64,000 nucleotides of DNA from Piscicola geometra (taxonomy: Eukaryota; Annelida; Clitellata; Hirudinida; Piscicolidae): the NCBI GenBank assembly GCA_943735955.1, contig OX030959.1, forward strand, positions 4,815,241 through 4,879,240. The letters are read 5' to 3'. Each line of letters starts with the position of its first letter. The stretch's first letter is position 1. Below the pieces are notes generated by a model that saw only the letters and a list, made by a program, of their open reading frames with translations, made no database searches and was not told where the DNA came from. Below, piece by piece: positions 1 to 24,426 of the stretch. Made by a program: the position numbers and the translations under genes.

Positions 1-377
1 TGCTGGTGTGGGTGATGGTGTGGGTGATGGTGTGGGTGATGGTGTGGGTGATGGTGTGGGTGGTGGTGATGGTGTGGGTGATGGTGTGGGTGGTGGTGTG
101 GGTGATGGTGTGGGTGATGGTGTGGGTGATGGTGTGGGTGATGGTGTGGGTGATGGTGTGGGTGATGGTGTAGGTGATGGTGTGGGTGATGGTGTGGGTG
201 ATGGTGTAGGTGATGGTGTGGGTGATGGTGTGGGTGATGGTGTGGGTGATGGTGTAGGTGATGGTGTGGGTGATGGTGCTGGTGTGGGTGTGGGTGATGG
301 TGTGGGTGATGGTGTGGGTGATGGTGTAGGTGATGGTGTGGCTGATGGTGCTGGTGTGGGTGATAGTGTGGGTGATT
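1..377. repeat. 12-bp minisatellite in a myosin intron
   Basis: About 30 copies of TGGTGTGGGTGA with point variants run from the left edge. The array is open in several frames only because 12 is divisible by 3. It is followed at about 606-651 by a (CA)n tract that leads into the acceptor at 671-672. Confidence 0.9.
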
Positions 378-601
378 CTGTTATACAACACCGCCACTAC
401 TTCACACCACAACAAACCACTACTAGACAACACACTACCATCACTACATACCACACCACACCACACCACTTGATAGCACACCATCACCACTAGATAACAA
501 ATCACCACCACTACACAACACACCACCACCACTACACTACACACAACCAACACCACCCTTACAAATACAAATTACCACTCCACACCACATAAAAAGCACA
601 C

Positions 602-653
<52 letters not shown>

Positions 654-672
654 ACGACACCACACACGCCAG

Positions 673-10132
<9,460 letters not shown>

Positions 10133-10848
10133 AGGGGCGCCAATGCAACTGCTTTGAAGATGTAACGTCTTTTTCGGTTTGAATGTTCTATGGGATGATG
10201 ATGATGATGATGATGATCCAGCAATATGAGAAATCTTTTTCCATCTTTAGCTTTTTCTAACACCTCTGAAGCAGCTTCTTTCCACTTATCCGACCATTTC
10301 TAAAACTTCTTTGTGTATAATCGTCTTAAATATCGAACATCTGGCTAATCAAAAGCCTCTTGAGCACCTAAATGATTCCTGAGTATCTCGCCACATACCT
10401 CTGTAGATCGATTAGCATAGCAGCTTTCATTCATTCTTTTGAGTGATTTTCATGAAAAGAGTTTGTAGAAATGGGTGCGTTCTTATATTGCTTTGACTTG
10501 TCTTCATCCTAAGCTCAAACTTTGTGCATTCTGCTCTGGCATACTAATCAAATTGATAATGAAGTGCATCTTTTATAAGCATACGTTTCTTTTAATACCC
10601 TTTAGTTAAAAATCTTGGAATTTTTCGGAAAATATGGTTTTCGTTCATTAATTTTAATATATATTTTTTATTTCTATGAAATTTTATAATAAAAAAATTT
10701 AATTTTAAAAGTTGAATAATAATTCAAAATTGCAAAAAAATCTATTTTAGAAATATCAAGCGTCATTTTTTAAATAATTTATTTAAAGGGTATGTATTGC
10801 CATGGTCACGCTACAATGATCTTGTAACTTAAGGATAATTTCAACAAC
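10133..10848. other. 3' UTR and intergenic DNA after the myosin gene
   Basis: A/T-rich sequence with a short GAT tract (10195-10216) and no supportable gene. The next coding start is 10849. No single poly(A) signal stands out. Confidence 0.6.
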
Positions 10849-11406
10849 ATGGCATTTACAAAAGTGAGTTAACTTTGTTTATCTTTGCTCTTATTGTTAA
10901 AATTAAAAATAATCTCTTACTATAATATATTATTCATATTTAAATGTAAATTTTAGATTGGAAACTTACTTCCGCGCTTGTTGCGGCCTTCAAGAACATT
11001 CTTAGGCAAAGAAAGCTTTTTTTCTCAAGTAAAAATCTTTGATAAAAAACCTTCAAAAGTGTTATTGGAAAAAGACATTGTTTATAAGTGGTGCACATGT
11101 GGATACAGCTTAAAAAACGTATGTTTAATTTTATTTGAACGTTAAAAAAATTTCAGTCATGAATGTACAAAAAATAATATATAACAGCTTAAATAAATCT
11201 AGAAATACAATTCATAATTGAAATTTACAAATTTACAGCCTTTCTGTGATGGTAGCCACAAAAAATTGAATGAAGAAATCGCAGATGAATCTCGAAAAAT
11301 TCAATCGCACAAATTCACGGTTACGGAAAACAAAGAGTTCATGCTTTGCAATTGCAAGCACACCAAAAATGTGCCATTTTGTGATGGGTCTCACAAAAAC
11401 TTGTGA
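10849..11406 (+). CDS. CISD3: CDGSH iron-sulfur domain protein 3 (mitochondrial MiNT type)
   Basis: Exons 10849-10863, 10957-11118 and 11239-11406 give 114 residues; all introns are GT-AG and phase 0. Two complete CDGSH motifs are present: CTCGYSLKNPFCDGSH and CNCKHTKNVPFCDGSH. Each has the three Cys and one His that hold a 2Fe-2S cluster. Two motifs in one short soluble chain is diagnostic of CISD3, since CISD1 and CISD2 have one motif plus a membrane anchor. The N-terminus (MAFTKIGNLLPRLLRPSR) is basic and amphipathic, as expected for a mitochondrial presequence. The second intron splits the first motif just before Pro-Phe-Cys. A good AATAAA lies at 11513-11518. The family role is iron-sulfur and redox homeostasis in the mitochondrial matrix. 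Confidence 0.95.
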
Positions 11407-11900
11407 AATTTACTCATCATATCACACCATCTTAATCATATTAATTTGAAAATGAAATTAAAAATTGCATTCGTTAAATAATTATACATTTTGCTCTCAC
11501 AAGTTTGCTTTTAATAAATTGCTTATATTACTGAACCGATGGAATCTCTATTTGACGAGACTTCAGCGACATTATTTCTTTTTTTCACTTGGGGTCGATA
11601 TCATTGAAGTAGTCGTTATTGTCATCTGTAACTTGCCTTTAAACTAACCGTCGTAACAAAGGCCAGATAAAGCCCAGAACTAACGAAATTCCGATTACTA
11701 CAACAATAGATATGGCACAAAAACACTGTAAACTCCTCTGTTGAATAAAATAAATATTGTATGAATTTCTTCAATGTAACATTAGAGCGAGCTTCTAAGC
11801 GCAGAGAAGTTCAAAATGGTTTCACAAGACAGCTCAATCACTAATTATTTGTATAGCGCCACTACGAAGCGAACTGCTGCTAGTTGCAGTCGCACAATAA
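11407..11900. other. Intergenic region after CISD3
   Basis: CISD3 3' UTR with AATAAA at 11513-11518 and another AATAAA-rich patch near 11744. No further gene is visible. Confidence 0.6.
11513..11518 (+). promoter_or_regulatory. Poly(A) signal of CISD3
   Basis: AATAAA, 107 bp after the stop codon. Confidence 0.6.
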
Positions 11901-12358
11901 CTAGCTTTTGGTAACCTTTCTTCGCAAGAACTTGATATCCATGGCCTCTCTAGCAATCACCTTTGCCTTCACGACATAGTTGTCAGAGCCCTTCATCTGC
12001 TCCTCTCCTAGCCGGATGCTGCCCCTCTATTGCATGGTTCATGCCATGTTATCAGCAATAAGCTCAGTCTCTAACATTATATTGCAATGATACTTGAATG
12101 TCAATGCAGTGCTCACCAACCTGCTTTTCGATATTCTTGAACATGCTTTCACAAACTCTATTAAGTTCGGTGATGAGTGAATGCGAGTAATTCAGATTCT
12201 TCCATGCGTAAATAAGCTTGTGTGCCTTTTCCATCCATTCACATTATGGTGTTCATACTTTATCAATTGATTGCTGGATTCCTAATGATCGCACGCTCCC
12301 CTATAGCTGTGCAGAAAATCACATCAGAGAAACAATCGCATTCAGCCAAAGTGAGCAT
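11901..12358 (-). CDS. Candidate small spliced gene of unknown family
   Basis: On the minus strand, four short blocks all join in phase 0 with GT donors and AG acceptors: 12323-12358, 12259-12300, 12121-12216 and 11901-12026. Together they give about 99 residues starting MLTLAECDCFSD and ending REAMDIKFLRRKVTKS. The last two blocks (for example LIYAWKNLNYSHSLITELN and EEQMKGSDNYVVKAKVIARE) look like real coding sequence, charged and helix-prone. I do not recognise the family. The proposed introns are 94, 42 and only 22 nt. The 22-nt one is too short for normal splicing, so the first block, and perhaps the second, may be wrong. The rest of the gene could be pseudogenised or may start elsewhere. 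It lies downstream of the BEN gene on the same strand. Confidence 0.4.
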
Positions 12359-12911
12359 TTAGCGTGAAAAAGTCATTAAAAACTGTTTATTTAATAAACT
12401 TTATTATAATAACTATAAACACCTTTTCGAAATAAACAAAAACAAGTTCATTTTGTAAATAAACAAGAAGATCATGAAAAGATGGTCTTTAAATAAAAGT
12501 GAAAAATTTAGTGAATTGTTAACTCAATAGTGTCAACTTAAATGACGACGCCCCTTAGTGGCGTTAATACGAATGCGAGACTTGTATGCAGACGGTGATG
12601 GGATGTTGTGGATGGATGTGTGCTACTGCTTGATGGATGATGACCAACAAATGTAGCAACACAGCACTGAAGAACAAAGAACTCTTGGAGCACTCTTATA
12701 AATCAAATCTACATTTGCAAACGCTAAAGTTACTAATCATTCAACAAAACGTATGTAATGAATGGAGGGTAACTCAACGAACTGAATATAAAATAAATAG
12801 CCTGCCCAGAGTCCTGAGCTAGTTTCAGATACGTGTGGAGAATGGTGCAGGGATGGTTCAATTGTGCCTACATGTTGTTGTTCTTGTGTTTTAGAAAGCA
12901 AGCTTCGATTG
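12359..12911. other. Intergenic region between the small gene and the BEN gene
   Basis: Contains the likely 3' UTR of the BEN-domain gene (minus strand). No other coding signal seen. Confidence 0.5.
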
Positions 12912-15332
12912 TCAGTCAGGCTTCGCTGAAGAGAGAATCAGAGAGGTCTTGTTGCTGTGAATAATCAAGCGCTACAAAAAGAAATTTAAAAAATGCAAAG
13001 GCATTTGAACAATATGAGATACATCGAAGTATTTGTATGAAGGCCTAGTTAGTGAAAGAGCCTGAAGGGCAGATAAGGAACAATGCGACATACTTGCGGT
13101 AGTAGCTCTTCCTCAGCTTGGCCCTGATGTCCCTGCAGCACTCGTTGATTGCTGCGACGATCTCCGTGTGAGAAACCTGGGGCATGCGGTGCTGCACGAA
13201 AGCTGTCGTGAGGTGGCAGAAAGGGATCGTCGTCAAGGAATTGAAAACTTATGTGGAAATGTTTGGAGATTCAGTGAATACTTCTCGATTATGACGGATA
13301 GAAAATTCCAGAAGCACTGAAGAAGGAAGAAGAAGAGACCTTTGATGGTGTGCACTTTGTGGTGGTCGAGGCCAACATGACAGCCTCCCATACGCTTGCC
13401 CAGACAACTGCTCCTGGCGAGGATCTGCTCGTCTGGAAAGACCTCCCTCACCACCCTCCTCACCAGCTTCGAGCCCCTGCTCCACTGCTCACTCGTGAAG
13501 AGCTCGTAAGCACTCAGCGATACCAGCACGCCCGAGCCTGGCAGTAGCTCCATCTGCTGCTCCTCCATCCTCGGAGACTGAGTGGGTGGTTGGTCGTTGA
13601 TGGTGGTGGTGTGTGTGAGCTCGTTCAAGTTTGAGAGATTTTGCATTATTCTGCGGGAGCGCATGCATTTTCCTACTTTGAGGTCTGAATGGGAGTAGAT
13701 GTGGAAGGGGTTGTTGTGGGAAGACCGGAAGGGCACTGACGAAGCCGCCATGCCGGCCATGAGACTGTTCCTGCGCAGCTTCTTCCGGCCACTCAGCTTA
13801 CCACCAGCGCTGTTGAACCCTGAATTATTCCGACTGTTAATCCTATTATTGTTATTATTATTATTATCGACGATGCTATCAAAGCTGAGGTTGTTCTTGT
13901 GTGAGAAGTCTCCACCATTTTGATGGCGCGATGAAGAGGAGGTAGTGGCGTATCCTGCTGCCAGAGAGTTGCTGTCCAGAAAGGCCGCAATGCCGAATGA
14001 GTCGTTCAAGTCAGTGGCCTTGTACAAGATCGAGTTGTTGTTGCTGTCTTGGTTGCTTTTCAGGCTGCCGTTGAACGAAGCATTCAGACTCTCGATTTCA
14101 TTTCCTATGTTTTCATTATCATTGATATCATTTTTAAGAGCTTCATCACCATTGTTGATGCGATCCTCATCATGGTGATCGATGTTTTCTTGCAAGCTGA
14201 TGGCACACCTAGCGTCTGCATCAGCTGTTTCCATCTTTACACTCACGACGACACCATCATCATAACCTTCACACCTTCCAAGCCTTTTATCATTATCATC
14301 ATCAACATCATCATCATCACCATGATTATTGCAGTCATTGACAGTACCATTATTAGTAGTGTTATCATTGCTGTTGTTTAAATAATCATCATTCTTTTTA
14401 TTTGTGTCATTATAGTTGTAGAAACTCAAGATATGGTTATTGTTATTATTATTATTATTATTGAATCCATAGCTGTAGTTTTTGTCAGTGAAGTAGGAGA
14501 GAAATGAATTATTGTGCTGGTTGGACGAGCTGGAGGGGAGGAAGTGAGTGGCAGACGTGCCGTTGGAAACTCCACTGCCCTTGTCAAAGAGGGTGTCTGC
14601 AGCACTTTTTGGAGTGAAACGTTCTTCTTCTATGTTCGATGAGTCATCCTCACCCTTGGCAAAAGTGCCTGGGAACGATTCTGTGACGTTGTTGGCATTG
14701 TTGTCGTTGTCAGCACAGTTATTGAAGGTGTTGTTATTACAGTTATTTTTATTAATACTGTTATTGTTTTTTTTATTGCGATCATCATCATCATTATCAT
14801 CTTCTTGATCATCATTTTCAGGAGTATGGTCATGATGCTCAAGTTTGCAGACAATGTCATTTTGCAAAGAAGGGGAGTGTTGGTGGTTTGGATGGAAGCT
14901 GCTACTGCTGCTAGTGTCAAGATGGCTGCAGGAGAGGAGGTGGTAGTCTTGGGAGGCACCTTCTATGGAGGCGAATGAGTGTGCAGGCTTGGTGCTCTTG
15001 TTGTACTTGCCATGCTCTAAGTTTAAAGATAATTGTTTTGAAAGTTTTGAATGCGACTGCTTCAGCTCGCTTGACTGGTGAGTTACTGGTGATAAGAGGT
15101 TCTTGTGGCTGGATGGCGAGACTGAGAAGTCGACTGGGTTGTCGCAGCTCCTGAGGTTGCTGCTCACCTTGATGGTCTCCTTCAGATTGATCAGAAAAAT
15201 GTCCGACTTGTCGATCGTGATGCCCAGCAAGCCTTCGACTGTGAACTCACTCTTGAAGTGAAGCCCACTTTTGCATAGCAACACAATTGTCTCAGTCAAG
15301 AGTGTTTTAACTCTTTGGAGATCGGCAGACAT
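12912..15332 (-). CDS. BEN-domain protein with Asn/Asp/Ser-rich body
   Basis: Exons 13340-15332, 13094-13202 and 12912-12954 give 714 residues with matching phases (1 and 2). The C-terminal part contains LARSSCLGKRMGG, then LDHHKVHTIKAFVQHRMP across the first intron, then EIVAAINECCRDIRAKLRK. This is the pattern of the BEN domain, a helical DNA-binding and protein-binding fold in chromatin repressors; I place it at about residues 610-700. The N-terminal 55 residues (MSADLQRVKTLLTETIVLLC onward) look folded and conserved but I cannot name a domain. Between them lies low-complexity sequence rich in Asn, Asp, Ser and His, built from AAT/GAT-type triplet runs (about 13830-14860). Family members act in transcriptional repression; the specific orthologue is not determined. 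The BEN domain is split by introns. It is divergent from the tetraspanin at 15955. Confidence 0.75.
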
Positions 15333-15954
15333 CTTATATTTGTATAATTATATGTTACTTATTAATATTTGAAAAATTTATATTTAGTGCATCAATATAA
15401 ATTTTATGGGTTTTAATAAACACGGTAAAAGATTGATAAAAATAAGTTTTTAGGAAATGCATATATCAGATCTCTCATATGAAAAAACAGTGGAGAGTCA
15501 GTTTTGGTTTATAATTCACACACTAATCTTTAATTAGCACACACGTACAACTTTATTAAAATCCATCGGACATATTAAGTTTCTTTTCAACTAAACATAT
15601 TTGGGATTTAACTTTTGCGCTGAACTATATTTTACATAAATTTATAGGCTAAAATTTTTGATTAATTTATTAAAACTAAATTTTTATAAGTACAACTTAG
15701 ATTAATTGACTTATTTTATTTATGAAATATTTTAAATAACTCATTATATGATAATAATAATTTTTATTATGTTTATTTAATAAAATTTTGTACAAAACTA
15801 AAATTATGTTTTTAATTTAATTAAAGGTTTTAACCTACCATCACTGAGTCTAATTTATGCAACTATCAGTTCGAGCTCATAATCTTGACTACTCTTTATA
15901 CAATTACTATTTAAACCTTTCCTTTACTTTTTGAAACAAAAAAGTACACCTAAA
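15333..15954. other. Head-to-head intergenic region (BEN gene and tetraspanin)
   Basis: 622 bp of A/T-rich DNA between two divergent start codons. It must hold both 5' UTRs and promoters. No clear TATA box or other site can be assigned. Confidence 0.6.
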
Positions 15955-21338
<5,384 letters not shown>

Positions 21339-22675
21339 ATGTCACGAGTGACCCAAAAGTCTTCCTTATGCCTTTTCTTCACCGTCCTTACTTTGCTTGC
21401 CCCCTCATACCCCTCTCAATTGGCGGGTGGATGGTCGCCAGTAGAGCCTACCTCGCAAGACGTGAAGGACGTTGCTTTGAAGGCACTGCTCATCTACCCT
21501 GACTCCAACACCTGGAACTACCCCCAGCACCTGGTCCAAGTGCTCGAGGCCGAGTCGCAAGTGGGCACAACTTGATCAACCGTTAATTTTTGGACATTTA
21601 AATAGAATTTAATTGATTTTACTAACAATTGATTTTCGAATTAAATTAGCACGAAATTTATATTTTCAACTAATTTGTTATTGGTTATTGGCATACGAAA
21701 CAGGTGGTGGCAGGCACAAACCACCGCTTGAAGGTCAGGGTGGCCGTTGGAGCCTGCAACAGACCCTATGGAGCGTCTGCCTTCGAACACTATGACCAGG
21801 ACTGCTACTTCGAGAAGGTGAACAACTTTTGCACGAATATGAAAAACTGTGGACTGAACTTTAACGTTGTTTTGCGATGAGTTAAAAACATTTAGTTAAA
21901 TAAATCATTATAAATATTCATATCTCAATGCAGGTAGGAACTTGCAGTTTAGAAGTGCACACAAAGGTTTGGGATGGTGTGTTTGAGCTGACAAAGGCTT
22001 CTTGCGGAGACTTCTCAAGCGCCTGGGAGAGTGTCCCGTTGAACGAGTGAGTTTCGTCGGCTATGCAAGTGCTTCAAATAGATTAATGATCATCGCCAGA
22101 ACCTCAAATATCATGTTTCGTTGATATTTCAATTTTAATTAGTATGTGTTTAAACTTCATTAAAATCCATCTCAAGCCGAATTATCGAGGAGTCGACCGC
22201 AGTGTCGTTGAGGCGTTTGGAGAATGGCACGCAGTACGATGCCGATCTCTACCGTGTCGACCAGGCCTTCAGGAACACAGTGGTTAGTGGCATATGAATG
22301 GAATGACAGCCAATGGCGATATTTATACCTCTGATTGATGACCTTGACATATGATGCTTAAGTGACAGAGAGTTTGGTGGTGGCTCTGAACGATTGAGAA
22401 TCTATTTTCTCAAATAATTTGTTTAAATTGTTGAAGTAATCTTCTGAATGTTCTTCAGACTCCGTTGGTCTTCAAGATTTACGGCCGCATCGTCTTCCAC
22501 TGTGCACAGGGTTGTCCGCAGACGAGTGTGAGTGCCTTGACGGAGTTGTCACTACAACCTACACAACATAACTTCTATGTGGCTCTAATTTAAATTTTAT
22601 TTCGTGTAAGAAATACTATCAATAATTATCCTTTCCAAACACCCTATCTCATACAAACGACTACAACCCACATTC

Positions 22676-22742
<67 letters not shown>

Positions 22743-22965
22743 CTACCTAGCATCCACTAAACCACACATCCATGAGCCACCACACATAAAAAAACCACCA
22801 CACATCCACCTCCACTCCACAACTTCAATCCCTCCACAGGAGTCTCGTGCCTTGTTCACAGTAAGGAGTGACTCCATCAAGCACGTGATGACCAGGTGTG
22901 AGGTGGACAACAAGGTAGTGGCAGACTACAGCGTCTGCACCCTCATTCCCGCCTTCCCCTACTGA
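21339..22965 (+). CDS. Secreted cystatin-domain protein with C-terminal extension
   Basis: Exons 21339-21560, 21704-21817, 21934-22046, 22177-22282, 22459-22527 and 22840-22965 give 249 residues. A signal peptide is clear (about 1-26, core LCLFFTVLTLLA). Then come the three contact features of cystatins: Gly30-Gly31 before Trp, QVVAG at 74-78 (created by joining exons 1 and 2), and a second hairpin with Trp but no Pro (KVWDGVF). Paired Cys follow. Cystatins block papain-like cysteine proteases through these three points. About 110 more residues follow (from RIIEESTAVSLRRLENG) with several Cys; I recognise no domain, though a very divergent second cystatin unit is possible. An upstream in-frame ATG at 21276 would place sequence before the signal peptide, so I chose 21339. 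AATAAA lies at 23110-23115. Confidence 0.82.
22675..22740. repeat. (CA)n tract in the last cystatin intron
   Basis: About 33 CA units, between exons 22459-22527 and 22840-22965. Confidence 0.9.
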
Positions 22966-23286
22966 TGGAAGTACTATTAATTGCTTAAATAATATTTTTT
23001 TATTGATGATTATTTGACGATTATAAGACTTTTTGCCAAATTTTTTGAAAAAGGCAAAATCATTCCATTTTATTTTTCAGAAAAATTCTTTTAATTTTTA
23101 TTTGTGTGAAATAAAAATGTCTTTGATTTTTTTAAATTTAAACAAATTTTTTCGCATTCTGAATCTTTTTTTTAGCGCTGTATTCTTTAAGGGATGAATA
23201 AAATAAATCTAAACTCTATGTGCGCGTAATGTACTTTTAAATAAGAAATTACATAAAAATCGTTCAGAGAACTGGAAAATACCATC
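22966..23286. other. Short intergenic region before PRIMPOL
   Basis: A/T-rich 3' UTR of the cystatin gene with AATAAA at 23110-23115, then the 5' end of PRIMPOL. Nothing else seen. Confidence 0.6.
23110..23115 (+). promoter_or_regulatory. Poly(A) signal of the cystatin gene
   Basis: AATAAA, 145 bp after the stop codon. Confidence 0.6.
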
Positions 23287-24357
23287 ATGACGTCTAAGGA
23301 TTCATGCTCTATTGAAATGCAGTTGTTTTATGGAAACAAAAATCAGTTAGTTTACCATAGCTTTGTAGGCCTGCTAGTTGCTTCATACAAAGACAAATGC
23401 ATTTTGATTTTTTTCAAAAATTGACAGACCCAACAGCTTAAAGTATTCAATCAAAGAAAATGACTTAAAGAAGCAAAGCAAGGTCGAGCCTTTCAAGACC
23501 AGGTAACTTAATACTTGAGTGCTGTGTAAGTTCATACATTTGACACACATTTTTTTAAATAAAAACAAGTATAAAGAAGGGTTTAAAATTTAAACTTTAA
23601 ATAGACGTGTTTTTTGTAGGCTGACGAAGGAGTTGTTGTTGTCGTGCTGGAAAGTGTTCAAGAGCCAGAGTGCAGCTCTGAACTACAAGTCCACCAATGC
23701 AGCGGTCATTTTTCAGTCAAACAAGCTCATCATTTGCATTCAATTAATTAAATCAATTAAAAATTATGTATCCCAATGAATAACTTCATCATTCATAAAG
23801 AATTAAAAATAATTCACCCAAAACCTCGCATAGAACCTGCATCTGTTCGCATTCGAAAGCGACACTTTCATGACGAACAACGGTCAGCGATTCTTCCTCG
23901 TGACCACCCTCCACGAGTTCTGGCACTACTACCGACAACTCCGCGTTGACAAGAGGCACCACTACGAGGTGATCGAAGAGGGCGTGCCGTGCCACTTGTA
24001 CTTTGACATTGAGTTCGAGCGCCACCTCAACCCGCACAAGAACACCTCAGCCATGATGCGAACATTCATCAAGGCTTGTCCTACTTTCACTCAACATAAC
24101 TTACTCAAGTCTTACAGTGTCCTACGTTCACTCAACATAACTTACTCAAGTCTTACAGTGTCCTACTTTTACTTAACATAATTTATTCAAGTCTTACATC
24201 AGTGTACACTAGTTCAACTTGTGAATAATTTAAAGTAAGTTAATTTTTAAGAGACCCGTCCACCACTACAGCACGTACAAGAGGTCGTGCAAGAGGTCAC
24301 CTCTCTCGCATGTCCTGCCTCGAGCTTCCTTGTACTACAGTCTAACAAGTCTGTCAC

Positions 24358-24426
<69 letters not shown>

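Noticed and set aside
8..493. Open frame of Gly-Val-Gly-Asp repeats
   Set aside because: Translation of a 12-bp minisatellite in an intron; no stop codons occur in the unit. Not a protein.
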